Shown: piece by piece, positions 9,155-21,599 of the stretch
How the letters are laid out: the number at the start of each line of letters is the position of its first letter
How positions within the stretch are numbered: position 1 is the first letter of the stretch
DNA from: Isoetes taiwanensis
Taxonomy: Eukaryota; Streptophyta; Lycopodiopsida; Isoetales; Isoetaceae
Direction of reading: 5' to 3'
DNA length: 64,000 nucleotides
Assembly: GCA_021234155.1 (NCBI GenBank)
Contig: JAJEKV010000040.1
Location: forward strand, 6,996,438-7,060,437
Program-made: the position numbers and the translations under genes
Notes under the pieces: generated by a model
The model's input: the letters and a program-made list of their open reading frames with translations, nothing else
The model's database searches: none
Told to the model about the DNA's origin: nothing

Positions 9155-11012
9155 ATGCTATTGTTCAAGAGGTTCAATGACTAACATCCACAAATTAAGA
9201 TTCGTCTTCGAGCTTTTGAGAAGCTAAAACCTTGGTTTGTTGTGAAATTAAAGGACTTCAATAGTTACTGTTGCATTCAGCATGTGAGGATGCAAATGCT
9301 AGTGGATGGACTCAATGGGATGAGAACCAAACATCCGAAGAATTGCACTTGCACCTGCGATGTATATAGATCACATGAACTTGGTCAATGCAGGGCACGC
9401 CAAAGATAAAATTGCAAATACAGGCTTTGTGGAGATCTATATTGTGTCCAAAGAGTGAATTAAATGAGTTTCACAAGAAGGCGTGCATCCTTGGAGATTG
9501 TGAGCTGTGTGGAATCGAGAAGTTTTAGACCTGTCCCATGGAAGAAAGTGGCAGTAACAGGAAAGTGAAATGGGAGTACACTGACTATGAAAAAGACAAC
9601 GCCTCGAGTTCTGGTAGGAGATTGACTCTTCAGTACAATGAGACAGAACCCAAGGAGTTTCTAGATAAACTCAAAGAGCGCTCTAAGAATCTTTCTAACT
9701 TGATAATTCAAAAATTACCAATGGCGTGCAAAACAATTTAAGGAGCTTCGGAGAATCTCCCAACAGATGCACGCTTTTCGTAGTGGATTTTTGCGAGAAC
9801 TATACATTCAAGGAACAAGAGGAGGTCTACCATCGATGTCTTTGGATCAATAAACGGATTACCATTTTGGTTCAAATAACATATCACACGACCTGGCAAA
9901 GGAAACACATTACTATGTATCGATGATAGGGAACACGATACTTTGTTAAGTGCAACATCGCTTCATGAAGCACCACAAATATCCGGAGCGAAAGGAAGGG
10001 TGCCAGAGAGACATTATATGTTTTCAGATGGTGCAGCATCTCAATTCAAGGCTTCTAGACCATTTTACTTTGTGGCTAGGTACATAAACGACAGTGAAGT
10101 CTATATGATGTGGAACTTTTTTGGTTCTAACCACGAAAAAGGTGAACACGATGGCAAGGCTGCTAAGTTGAAGAGATGGTTAAGACAACTGCAATTAAAA
10201 TATAGCAACATAAAATTAAAAAAATGCTCATGAAGTGGTAAGTTACTGAAGAGATGTTTACTTGTGGAACATCCGAGTGGATGAACACATCTGAAACTAG
10301 CAAGAGGAAAAATATAAAAAAGTTCCTTTGGGAAGTCCAGATGGAGGATATAGATAGAAAGAAAGCATGAGGTGCAGAAAGGATTTTGGACACTAGGCAG
10401 ATCCATTGTGTACATGCATTTAATCCTGAATCTCCATTGCAGTTGCACACAATGCTTCTGCAGCTATTGCTTGGATGGCATGTGAGACAATTGTGTGAAC
10501 AAGCACTACGTTGATGATTGGAAACTTCAAGTTATTGTACCATCCTCCAATGTGCATCTGCCGACATTGAGGACCGTGAAATAAATCAAGATCCTTGTTC
10601 TCCTCCAATCCCCGATGTTAGCAGGGGCCTTAGAGTTGGTGATAATTTCTTTGTTGTTGCTCTAAAAGGGAATGATGAGGGTGCTGAATTTAGATTCTGA
10701 TGTGCACAAAACCAAAATGGATAGTGGAGAAAGACTTTCAACTCAACATAACATGGTACCTCGCCAGCGATAGTGTCATAGAAAGTATGTATTACAAGAA
10801 GGACGCAAGATCAACCGTCACGCTACTATGATCTTTGGCAATAAAGAGACGCCTTTTTAGGCATAGTATTCACAACACGCATCCATTGCAATCGGACTTC
10901 ACATGCCACCAATTAAACGTCAAAGCAGGACTGTATATAGGCTGGATCCTTTAGAGGAGGAGAAAATTTTACAGAATTTACCCGAAGTTCTTTCTGATGA
11001 GGATGAAATGTA
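9155..11012 (+). pseudogene. Transposon-type protein of uncharacterised family, 3' coding block
   Basis: This continues the gene started at 5.34 kb, read across several frames. In order: HPQIKIRLRAFEKLKPWFVV and LKDFNSYCCIQHV (about 9190-9290), a Cys-rich CTCTCDVYRSHELGQC, DCELCGIEKF then CP (about 9495-9540), QWRAKQFKEL then VVDFCENYTFKEQEEV (about 9720-9825). The best-preserved frame (9943-10233) has FSDGAASQFKASRPFYFVAR and WNFFGSNHEKGEHDGKAAKL. It ends IVEKDFQ...KKDARSTV and a C-terminal DPLEEEKILQNLPEVLSDED (stop near 11,012). The ordered acidic residues (DFCEN, SDGAA, HDGKA) resemble a DDE-type nuclease fold, but that is inference. At least six frameshifts or stops make it a pseudogene. 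No terminal inverted repeats were found around the whole gene. Confidence 0.6.
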
Positions 11013-12610
11013 AAACCATTCTATAATTTTCAGAACTCATCTGAAGTTTTGTGCTTCAACTGTGAAAATGAGTTTGTCTTGATTTCTTTTGAAGATTTGA
11101 ATTCTTTTGAACACTTAATGCCTTATTTTGTGACAAAGAACATATAATTGAATATGAATCTACTTATTTAAAATGTTTTTGGGGGTGTGTGGTAACGCCG
11201 GTGTGCCCTTTTCCCGGTGTTACATTTGGCATCTGAAAATAGTTTTTCGGGCAATACCTGCTCGGCATTCCATTCTTTCCTCTACGGTGGATGGGTTGTG
11301 GGCAACGCTAGAACACCGTTACAGGTTAGGATACGGTGGGGGATTCTCTCCGCCTTCATCATTACTGAAAATAAATCGATGGAGGCTAATCTTAAGCACA
11401 ATTTGCAATAACGGTCTTACAGAGCAGTCATTGACTGTAACTCTCAACCCTTTTCCAGAAGCTTCAGGATTTGTGGATGCTTGGAAAAGTGCCACATTTT
11501 GTATCTTTCTGATTCGACCCATTTCTCCCCCATTTTTCAAGTCTTACTCATATTGTTTTTGCTCATTCCATCTTCAGAAGGAGCATCTCCATTCCGGTCT
11601 TGGATTCAAAGAGATAACATCAAAGATCCAAGCAGCTTATTCTGTCTTCAGAGGGCCGTTTTTTTTTGTTAACATAGGTTTTTGCTTCAGGGGAAATCAC
11701 CAGCTTTTCTGTGCCTTAAAAAAGTAGGAAAAAGTTGTGAGTCTATCCGCCTTCTATCAAACGTGTATGACTTCTGTGCCTTCTCACCATGCAAAGCCAT
11801 TGGCAGGTCTTTTTTTTCAAGTTTCAAGGGGAGGCAACTCGGGTCCTTTATTAGCTTATCGAGGGCAGACAAGTCCATTGCAGGCATTTTTTAACAGGTT
11901 TTCCAGAGCAGGCAACTCGGATCCTGTTCTCAGGTTTTTAGGTTTAATCTGTATCAAGTTTTCCAGGGCAGATCGAGGGCAAGCAACAAACGTGTAGTTT
12001 ACTCCACATTTTTTATATTGGCTTATTCAGATCTTGTTCTCAGGTAGAAAGTCTTTGTCAATGCTGATCCATGTTACAGACCGTTTAAAATAGTCTTTAC
12101 AATGGATTATTTTAAAACAAATGGTCGTAATTAGATGGTAGTGTTTAAAGTCTTGCAAAGGATCAGATGGTCGGAATGATTTGAAGTACGCAAAATGTGG
12201 TAAAGCATTTGATTCTTATTCTTATGTTTTTTGTTTTGGGATATTTAATTAGGTTCCGAAACCATGTATAATATAAAGCCTGAGATTGGACACTGGTTTG
12301 AACCTCTGATTCTCATTTTTTTTAATTATTGCCATGCAAGACCTATGCATTTGCCTATTTCTATATGTTTTATTTTTTATTATCTTTAATCCCATCAGCA
12401 GCATTCCAACTAACCATCTTATGACTCTGATATGATGCCTCTATTGTGGCCGAAAATTTCATATTAAACTCCTTCTTTTCCATTACCCATTCTTCAAGAG
12501 AGGCCCCATTCTAACTTAGGCAGTGCAAAGCTGGATTTAGTATGCAAAAGTGTAATCTTCACCAATGGAGTATGATTTATTTTGAGGTGTTTTGTGTTGA
12601 AGTATCAGCA
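11013..12610. other. Gene-free stretch with degenerate internal repeats
   Basis: An open frame at 11,173-11,727 (184 codons) has no recognisable domain, and I regard it as chance. From about 11,790 to 11,990 a unit of the type GGCAACTCGG...AGGTTTT...GAGGGCA recurs three to four times imperfectly, with spacing of roughly 90 bp. Nothing else is visible. Confidence 0.4.
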
Positions 12611-12612
12611 AC

Positions 12613-12720
12613 TGAAGTATTAGATAGAAACCATCTTTCAGATTTCACTGTAGTCATTGTGCTCTCTGAAGTATTAGATAGAACCCATCTTTTAGATTTC
12701 ACTGTAGTCATTGTGCTCTC
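12613..12720. repeat. 54-bp tandem duplication
   Basis: Two adjacent 54-bp copies (12,613-12,666 and 12,667-12,720), starting TGAAGTATTAGATAGAA, differ at a few positions. They give the repeated peptide pattern of a small ORF that is otherwise uninformative. Confidence 0.85.
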
Positions 12721-13840
12721 TGATCCCTGCATTTTTAAGTTGCAGACATTCACTCAAAATGGGGCAATTTGTACATGCTACCATAGTGTGCATATCTTTT
12801 CTTTCAGGTACAATTCTTGATACTTGCTAAGATGAGTCCAGGCTTATTTTGATGCTTGCATTGTTCCCTTGCAGGATGCTCATGAATATAAGCGATGGGT
12901 GAAACAATAAGCTAGGTTATATCCACCTTCCAGTTCAATGAAAGTCTAAAAATAGATCTCTTTCACAAAGAATAAATGGTTTTCCATGGATGTATTATTT
13001 GCTCGAGGTAAAATATTCCAAAACAAACGATCACATTACAAGAATTTGCTGAACAATTTAAATCAATGTCACGTGCTTCGGCATTTTATGCGGTTCACCT
13101 TTTGGCTTTAGTAAACAGGAGTGAAGCAGGAAAACATTTTCATGGCATCTTGGATTCTGACAACCAACAATTTAAAACTTTGGATTTAACTGTGGCGATT
13201 CATTTGTGAAAGAGAAATTTCGTTTTTGGAAGAGGTTGAAGGGCGTACTTATGGATATTACTAAAAAAAGAAGATGCCACTACTGATTACAATATCGTTG
13301 GAGTTTTTAGAAATTGTAAATAGATCAATGCTCTATTCCTGCTATATATAGTGCTGCAAACAGGTTATGAAAGCGGTCAACTGAGATCTGGACAAGACAA
13401 AAAAAGTGACAATACGTCCTTTTGACATAAGGGTTAAAATATTTTATATGTATCTCGGTCGAAAGTTTTGGAGGGATGCTATATTTAAAAAAGGAAAGGT
13501 GAGTTCGGTCGAATGATCTCATTCTCTAGCTTACGCGTATCTCTATTTGGGTATTGCAAGGACCAGACACATATCCTTTCCATACGTGTATGGGCTCGCG
13601 TTATTTCATGACGGCCACAGAGTTAATAAATTTCTTAATGCTTATGGCGTACATGAAGAATTATCTTGTTTCACGACTCAATTTAAGGATTGCATTGGAT
13701 TTTCTTTAAAAACTACATCCAAAATGCATCACTAAGGGGATCTACAATTACAATGAATATATGTCAATGGGATTAGAAATTATGATATAATACCTTTCAC
13801 GTGATTGTTGAGTATATACATGTATATTAGAATATACAAA
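12721..13840. other. No recognisable gene
   Basis: Short open stretches on both strands (for example around 12,880-13,250 and 13,547-13,735) have no domain I recognise and are broken by stops. They could be remnants of an old element. Confidence 0.35.
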
Positions 13841-13844
13841 CATT

Positions 13845-14200
13845 CTTCACTTTGAAGACCCAATCTTAACATCCATATTTGCCATGGTAAATTCTCAATC
13901 TCCTACCATATAGTCAATGTTATATGCTTCATATTGTTATAACATTCATTGTCAGGCACATGTATTGACAAAAGTTAGAGTCTAGTAGATTAAAGCATAC
14001 TCCAAATGAATATACGTCAATGCAAGTGGCCCAAATATTTGCATGAAGGGTACTTAAAAAACTGTTGTTTGTTTCTATCTTCCTCTCTAACTTACAATAA
14101 TACTCAAGTAGCTTACGCTATCATTTCTGATGCTAACTCTATTTGTAGGACCCCATGGAATCATTATCCCTATATGCTACAATGATTATGATGTAAAAAC
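13845..14200. repeat. Divergent repeat, copy A
   Basis: The order TTCTCAATCTCCTAC, AGATTAAA/AGTAGATTAAAGCAT, CAAGTGG, AGGACCCCAT, and TATGCTACAATGATTATGAT is repeated, with similar spacing but substantial divergence, at about 15,815-16,200. Further partial units follow to about 16,720. It is an old, degenerate repeat family of unknown type. Confidence 0.55.
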
Positions 14201-14632
14201 TTAGGAGATATAACAGAAGGTCCTTCAACCGACTACAATCAAAATGGGACCTTGTTGACCTGGAATAGTAGACACTAGAATGACAACATCAACCTATGTT
14301 TGGGAGGCCATGAATGGACAAGGTTCAGATGATGCAATGTGTCTAAATCAAGATTGTCATCTAAGAAGATACAACAGTCAAGGATGCCTCAGTATCCACA
14401 TTTTCCAATCAAATTGTTTAATGAAATATACGTACAGAAGTAGATTGATAATATATGTTAATTCAAACATCAAATATTTATGTAGTCCCCTTGTGGAAGA
14501 TCTTTTTTTCTTTTGGAAGTTGTCCTAGGCCTCAAGAATGCCTTGAATTTGAGACTGCTTAGGGTTGCACTATGTAAACCCGTCCCATGGCCCCCTGTAG
14601 AGTCAACATGGGCGTTAAAATAATATCTATCT

Positions 14633-14668
14633 ATCCATCCATCCATCCATCCATCTTTCTTTCTTAAA
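14633..14668. repeat. ATCC/TTTC microsatellite
   Basis: (ATCC)n followed by TTTC repeats. A simple sequence repeat only. Confidence 0.85.
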
Positions 14669-15061
14669 ATCCGCATGAGCTTTGAATATCTCAATGTTTT
14701 ATTTTGCATGCTCTTCAAGAAAAAGGAATCCTTTTGGATTGACATCATTTGCGCTAAATTGAACTTTGTAATATCAAATGAGAACCATGATACTTAGAGA
14801 AAAGGTTCATCCCCAAGGCATCATCTAAAGCAAAGAGAAGAATGACTTAGAATATGATATAATGGAACTGAATTGAATTGAATGACTTTTATTGATAGAA
14901 GGAAGCCAACAAACATAGCCTCACTAAAAAGAAGAAGTTAGCATATGAAAGTTAAAATATGGTTAGCTCAATTAAATCTTATATTGCCTATGGTATACAC
15001 AGTTTAGAATGTCTTTTTAGGCTCTAGCACGTAGTTTACCAGCTTAAGATATTCTACCCAG

Positions 15062-15314
15062 GATGTGGGGATTCTAGTGGTGGGATTCTGGTAAACGACA
15101 TCTTGCTTCGCTTCAGGTAAATGGAATGGGATGAGCCATAAGAACAGATAACGAAGAAAAAATGAATTGAATCAAGGTAAACTTTTGGTAAAAATGTGCA
15201 ATAAGCATTGTTCTGCTTTGCAGCGCAGCGCAAGCTGGTCCTACCGTGTATTAGAATTCCAGGGGCTATGATATAGTTTATAAGTATCACACATACCACT
15301 AGAATCCCCACATC
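15062..15314. mobile_element. 253-bp MITE with 20-bp perfect TIRs
   Basis: GATGTGGGGATTCTAGTGGT at 15,062-15,081 is matched exactly by its reverse complement at 15,295-15,314. The interior has no coding capacity. Size and perfect terminal inverted repeats indicate a non-autonomous DNA transposon. A target-site duplication is not clear in the flanks, so the superfamily is not assigned. No second copy was seen in this window. Confidence 0.75.
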
Positions 15315-15814
15315 TAGGTTAGGAATACCTTGAGCCGTAGTTTACTCGATAGAAGTTATAGTTATCAAGGATAAAAATATTTTGTTATCATTAGTGAGTA
15401 TGCATCATTAAAAGGACTTACTAGTACCATAGCTAAAATAAATATTTTGTAATAATTTATGGATTCTATATATATTATTAGGTTGGTACTTGCACACAAG
15501 TATATGAGAAGGGAATCTCTATCCACTGTTCATTTTTACCCTCAAATCATGCATATATTGTCCTCATTGCAGAAAATGTTTTCGACTTAAAATTCTGATT
15601 ATTATTTGAACAAATTTCTTATTGTTATTTGAACCTCCCTAACTTTTATGCTTACTTACTAACTGACATAAATTGTTGAACCACTGGATAGCTTATGTTT
15701 CTTGATGTTCAATAATTCTTCATCTATTAAATTTGGATCTGTGAGGAGAATACTGATGTGGCTTTGAACTTAAATGCATGAAATATGGAGACCTCCCTGC
15801 AAATGTTCTTCACT

Positions 15815-16535
15815 TTAAACAATTGCAAACTTAATTTTATGTTCGTTGTGCTTAATTCTCAATCTCCTACTATCTAGTTAATTTGTGCTCCATAGTTCTC
15901 TCAATTCAGTTCAATTCAATTCTACTTAAAACATTAGCATGCCAACACACATCATGTACAAATTGTCTTTGTAGAGCTGTTCATTGTCAAAATAGATTAA
16001 AACATGCCCAAAATAGATATACATCCTTGCAAGTGGGCCAACTCATCGACCATAAACATAGCAATTTGATTAAAAAAATTTATGTTTGATCCCAACTTCT
16101 TGAAACAGCAACATTGGGTTAGTTTACCAATGTTAGTTCCAGCTCGTTATAGGACCCCATAGAACTAGATATCCATATATGCTGCAATGATTATGATGTG
16201 AACATGACATAAGCAATTGCCTAGGTGGAGGTGATTTTTTGGCAATTGATTCATTGAAGACACTGGCCACGAGCGACGTTAGCTACTCTTGTGCATTACA
16301 ATGACTATAATGTAAAGATGCCATATGAACTAAGTAGTTGCTTGGGTAGAGGCTTTTCTTTGTCAATTAACCCACAGATCACACTGCCCACATGCGGCAT
16401 TAACCGAAGTGGTTTGTTGCTAGTTGGTTAATTATAGAATCAGCTACAACTAGACCTGACATTGCCCACAAGTGACGTTAGCCGTAGTGGTTTGTTGCCA
16501 GTTGGTTAATTATAGAATCAGCTACAATTAGACCA
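15815..16535. repeat. Divergent repeat, copy B, with 78-bp tandem duplication
   Basis: Copy B of the repeat at 13,845-14,200 covers about 15,815-16,200. Further partial units are marked by TACAATGA..ATGATGTAAAGATG-like segments (near 16,190, 16,300 and 16,660). At 16,386-16,463 and 16,464-16,533 a 78-bp unit beginning GCCCACA and containing AGTGGTTTGTTGC is tandemly duplicated. Confidence 0.6.
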
Positions 16536-16900
16536 CATCCAAAACTGTAGAATTCATTAAAAAATATTATTTGGCTTTGCTTTAGGATAGCTCACCAATG
16601 CTATTGTAATTTGCACTAGGATCTCGTAGAATCAACTTCCCATGTACATTACAATGATTGTGATGTAAAGATGACATGAGTAACTATCCGGGCGGATGTG
16701 CTTACACATGCAACACAACTCAGAGTCATAAGTGATGTGCTGCCAGTTGATAAATGGCCCTTGGCATCTGTTAGACTTAATCCACTCAGCACAAAATTTC
16801 ATCCATTTTGCAATCCTAATGGTTTATGCTAAGTCAAACGTAAATATCATTTGACTATTCTTATTCTTATTCTTATTTTTATTCTTATTCTTAAATTATT

Positions 16901-17308
16901 GCAAATTACAACACATAGGCCCTTTTTCCATAGTAGTCGCAAAATACGACTGCTATATACAATATACGATATCATTTGTGACTCCGTGGCTAAATATAAG
17001 ATAGAAAAACTTGAACTTGCTTTTTTATTGCATGGTAGTCATAAAATACGACACCACTAAAATACTAGTAGAAAACCATGAAAAATAGCACACGTCTTAA
17101 TTTAGTTATATATACGCCGGGGAAAATCCCCTGAATAAAATAAGACTCCATTTACAATCCAAACCTATTCCGAACCTAAATAAAACATGTTGGAAAAGTG
17201 ATTTTCTTTTAGGACAATAGGTGGCCAAACATCATTTGATAAAATATATGACTTTTAGAAATACGACTACTGTGGAAAAACGGGCCATATTATGAGGTGT
17301 AATTTTCT
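16901..17308. mobile_element. About 408-bp MITE with imperfect long TIRs
   Basis: The left arm (16,901-16,939: AAATTACAAC...GGCCCTTTTTCCATAGTAGTCG) is mirrored by the right arm (17,264-17,307: CGACTACTGTGGAAAAACGGGCC...GTGTAATTTTC). The terminal inverted repeats are about 40 bp and imperfect. A third copy of the inner TAGTCATAAAATACGAC motif lies near 17,037. There is no coding capacity. It is a non-autonomous DNA element, superfamily unassigned. Confidence 0.65.
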
Positions 17309-17863
17309 TTGCCCTGCATTTGAAATGTAATGTAAGCAAAATAATATTTACATCCCATAATTTTTATGCCTCGGGTGCTTCAGCGATGCGTTGTCAACTT
17401 CGACAAAGGGCTCGCAGTAGCTCCGCCACTCACCCTCTGCCTTAGGTGCTCGCACCACCTCAGCATTATTCCATGCAATGGCCCTCATAAAAATTATGCA
17501 GCACGTAATGCATGTTTGGCTCAAAGTACGCCACTTTTCTACTATTATCACAAGGTGGAATTAGCACAATAGTAGAAGATAAGGATATCACTACGTAAGG
17601 CTAAATTATGTAGTGCTGGGCGTATGGATAGTTGTCTTTTATATTTTAGAATCTACATGGTCTCAATTGCCCGGCAACAGCTACATAACGTGGACAATAC
17701 TCCAACCTTTGAAATCGAGTAAAACATGCAAAGGAAAAAGATGCAACGAAAAAGATGAATCAAAGAATTATACTGGCTACATCAATGGTGCTAATTGGAC
17801 GAAAGATCACGTGACAAAAATGAGAGTGAAAGATCTCCGATCCAAGCAAAAGAAAAGTTAAAA

Positions 17864-17872
17864 GAGAAACAG
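17864..17872. repeat. Target-site duplication of the MULE, left copy
   Basis: GAGAAACAG, repeated exactly at 28,804-28,812. Nine base pairs is the usual length for Mutator-type elements. The TIRs align in register from the first base inside the two copies. Confidence 0.85.
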
Positions 17873-17878
17873 GGAACA

Positions 17879-18760
17879 AAATATTTTTACCCCGGTTATT
17901 GTGATTCCTTCAATAAAATATTCCTTGTCATGAGAATCACCGGCATAACCGTTATCCGTATCGAAGCCCCGTTTTTTATGACGGCGGCGGTAAACTTTAA
18001 AGGGATATATACCTTAGGTGGTATCCGCAGATTCTCCCTGGCTGACGGAATATCCGCCCGATCTATTCCGCGAAGACGGAATCACTACATAAAATGTATT
18101 CTGCGGAAGGTATCACGAAGGATGTGATTATTAGCGGGCGGAATCACAACCATGTTATTCCGCCGGATGGAATCTCTAGTGTCCGATTCGTAGATGGAAT
18201 CACGAGCATTATCGCCGGGTGGAATCACAAAGGTGACTATTCCGGATGGAATATGACTCCGCCTTGATTCCGATCGTGGAATCACAAATGTAGATTCTTG
18301 AGGAGCGGAATCACCACGAATATATTCGCTGAGATAGAATCAACAACATGGCTATTCCCCCGGATGGAATCCGACCATGGATTCAGCCCGTGGAATCACA
18401 AGCTGCGGTCTGCGAGATGGAATCCGCTTGAATACGATACGTCGGTTCGGCGGGGTATCGCTATTAGGTAGAGGCAGAATGCGGGTTGATGATTAGGTAG
18501 ATGAATCAATCGGGCGATTATTGCCGGATGGAATCATTCCTCCACGATTCCGCCCGGATGGAATCCTCCTCCATGATTCCGGGGATAGAATCCTCCCGGT
18601 GGTCCGTCACAGTGACTTCCGACCGGGTGATTGGCGGGGCAATTAGTGGATGCATCAGGTTACGTTGGCGAGGAAGCCGGTTGTGGACATTTTGTACGTG
18701 GTGAGTTCGTCCGACTGACGGGGGCGTAAGTGTTTCATTCCACCGGACGGAATCACTGCG
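17879..18760 (+). repeat. Left TIR and subterminal GGAATCAC array
   Basis: After the 30-bp perfect TIR, over twenty copies of GATTCC/GGAATC occur in about 850 bp, many extended to GGAATCAC. Several are paired as short palindromes around a CCG-rich centre. Spacing is irregular, about 20-50 bp. In MULEs such subterminal repeats are candidate transposase-binding sites; that role is inference here. Confidence 0.75.
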
Positions 18761-19489
18761 TACGTTGCTTTGGAACTCCTCGATCCGCGGTGGCGAGGAG
18801 TCCCTCGGCGGAGCTTGTCATGGACCTCGAAAGAAGATTGAAGCGGCAAGTGCGGAACACTTTCCATCTCTTTGTTGTGGCTTAAGCTCTAATTCGCTTC
18901 TTGGTGTGCAAGCGCAGATTTGGCAAACAAACCACGAGAAGGGCATTTTGACCACGATGCACAAGGCCACGGGCGGTTCCTAGAGCACCGGTCCTGGATG
19001 CGGATGGGAGGAGGCACTCAATTGGTGTGGGTTTCCTATATTCCCACCTCACGAGTCCGGATTTCATTCTTTGGGAGCAAAAAATGGGGATGCACCCCCA
19101 ACTTCTATATAAGAAGCTCTCAAATGAATAGGGGGCTATCAAAACCGGGCATCGGACATATCTTTCTCCGAAAAGGTATGCAGTTCTTTAGTTTTGTAGA
19201 TTACACATGGAAATTAAAGCATGGCTGATTCATCCTCAATGGTGGAAAGTAGGTACTGGTGTAGTTTTGGGCCCCAAGACAATTTTGGGAACACCCATGT
19301 TGTGGAAGATCGACCTCCTCCTCCAGGGGTTAGGAGGAGGAGGGTTCAAAGGGGGGAGAGTGTTAGAAGGGATGCCAATGTCATTTCACTCGAGGCAGCT
19401 CTACCTTCTTAGGGAAACCACTCAAATTACCTACCACAAATGGGATCATGTGAACCAGCAAGGTCAAATTTGCCACCGGTAAAAGCTTT

Positions 19490-20790
19490 TTAGGCTGCCG
19501 AGAAAGGGTTGAGGTATAGGGCTGGCTCAGGTGGCTCCACGGATGAAAAGAGAGAATGGATCAAACAAAAGCTTTTGCATTACATTGCACCTAGAATGGT
19601 GATGAATATCCACCAAGAAAGAGTGAGCTTGAAGAAGGAACTACTTGGTTTGGAGGGGCTTTCGAGAGATGACATGTTAAAGATGCATGAAATCTACAAC
19701 ATTGAGAAGGAAGTGACCCGAAATATTTGGAAGTTGCATGAAGATGAAGCTACAAGCACTCATATGTGGGTGCAACAACACCTTGACAGTGTATTCCATT
19801 ATGAGCAAGGTGACATCTTCCAATTGGGGGTTATGACTCCCACCCAAAGAGGAGCCTTGTTGAGATTTGGAAAGGATAGGGCATTGTGTCTTGACTCCAC
19901 CTACAAGACAAACGGGATGAGGTAGGGTTGCACCTCTTGCAATTCAATGCTCATATAAGATTTTAGCTTCCTTGTTAACATTCTTAAGTTGTGTTGCTAT
20001 TTTACATTAAAGGTACTACCTCTTCACTATCATTGGATTCGATGAGTACTTCAATGGGATGCCTTTGGCTTGGATTATCACGAACTCCCGAAAGAAAGAT
20101 GCAATTGCAAGATGGCTAGAAGCCATGAAAGTGTGGGTTGAACGCCATGACTCAACTTGGAAGCCCCTCATGCTTTATCAAGATTCTTGTGATCTTGAAA
20201 TACATGCAATTAAAAAGGTAACAATGTTTCCACTATGAGCAATTTTAAGTGGCTCATTTTGCACCTCCTAAGAGCATGTGGCATCTCTACACTTCAGGTT
20301 TATCTAGCCCTAGCTTGAACCTTTGCATCCGCACGTGAGAAGAGACCTGGTTGAAGTGGTTAGTCAAGAGCGTGAAGAACAAGGAGATAAGGAACCAAAT
20401 GTTTAAGGAATTGGGTGAGATCATGTATGGAATCAAGTGTCCCCGTGTAACAATGACTATGGAGAGGATTACAATGAGGCAGTTAAAGTAGAAGCTTTGA
20501 GAAAGCTGGAAACCCTTAAAGGAAAGTATCCTCGGTATCCCGTGATTGGCCTCCTACATGAGTGAGAGTGGACTGCAATATATGTGAATGGGTGTTGGCC
20601 ACAAGAATGTTCCCCATTCAAACCAAGAAACCAATCTTTGCAATAGAGGGTTGGCAATAAGATACTAAAGATGCTACCGGCATCTCCAAATCACAACCGG
20701 GGCGGGGAGGATGGGGCTACTACATATGCTTTTTCAAACGGTTGAGGCACATACAACATACTCAAGGTAATTTGCAAAAGATAACGATTT
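19490..20790 (+). pseudogene. MULE transposase (decayed)
   Basis: The best-preserved exon (about 19,490-19,921) has a helical region (KKELLGLEGLSRDDMLKMHE) and the first catalytic Asp in ALCLDSTYKTNGMR. A 91-bp intron (GTAGGG at 19,922 to AG at 20,012) removes cleanly to continue YYLFTIIGFDEYFNGMPLAW and the second Asp in LMLYQDSCDLEIHAIKK. This is the typical LxxDSTxKTN...LF...GF and D-x-x-x-E-x-x-A-I-K pattern of Mutator transposases. Another intron probably starts at 20,218 (GTAACA) and ends at 20,297. Downstream LVKSVKNKEIRNQMFKELGE and EWTAIYVNGCW are readable only across frameshifts and stops. The catalytic Glu and a SWIM-type zinc finger cannot be confirmed. The upstream N-terminal region (19,150-19,490) is in several frames. 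The element could not mobilise itself. Confidence 0.8.
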
Positions 20791-21599
20791 TTGTATATTT
20801 CGTGTGCACTAAACACACCACGTTGTTTCATTTACAAGCACCGAGGGGGATGAAAGAGGTGGTTTTGTCATAAACACATCACAAGAGAAAATTATAGAAT
20901 GGGCTATTCGAGGGCTTAGGCGATTCGGGATGATCGGTCACCTTTGTAGACCTCGAAGGAGGGAGGCATATGTCCGGACTCTTTGATCTCAACCCGCCAA
21001 CCGTACTTTGTGAGTGGGGGCACATAGGAATTGGGCGAAGTTGTGATTGCCCATGGGTGCCAAAGGTAACCTTTGCAAACACCAAGTTAAGGTTATCCAA
21101 CCAATGGGCGATTCTGAGCAGAGCGAGGACATCTTGAAGGTTCTAGGTTCCGACATGGAAATGCAAGTGGTGGCATGGAGCACTTGCCCTTTGCACACTG
21201 GGGTCCCCCCGGAGATTCACACGAAGAGATGGTTAGTCTGGGATGACATTCTCCTATGAAGAAAGTTGGGTTAGCAGTAGAGGAAGCTAGGGCCTCACTA
21301 GAATCGTGTGTTGCAAGGGTTATGGGGCCGAGCCTCAAGGATCCCGGCCTCCCTCCATAGCCACGAGGAGGTGATGATGAGACAAGTCGACACCGGGGCT
21401 TGAGAGGATGGATGAAAGAAGGATGGACCGACACAACTATATCGTCTTTGTCGTCTTTGGAGGAAGGAGGCATATGGAGCAGGCCTTGCAAGGATGAAAC
21501 CACTCTTGGAAATAGGGAAGAGGGGCCAAGGACAAGAAAGCGGAGTTGGAAGGAAGTTGAGATGGAGAGCCTTGCCTAGATGGGTTGTAATATCTTGAG

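Noticed and set aside
8622-9227. 201-codon ORF, His/Pro-rich, and Val/Gly/Trp-rich ORFs opposite
   Set aside because: Entirely produced by the CCACCA/GGGGT simple repeats; no non-repeat protein content.
11173-11727. 184-codon plus-strand ORF
   Set aside because: No recognisable domain, composition not protein-like, and it overlaps degenerate repeats. Kept only as a gene-free stretch.
17879-17888. AAATATTT as an 8-bp target duplication of the large MULE
   Set aside because: It is part of the palindromic TIR start. The exact 9-bp GAGAAACAG lies in register just outside and fits better.
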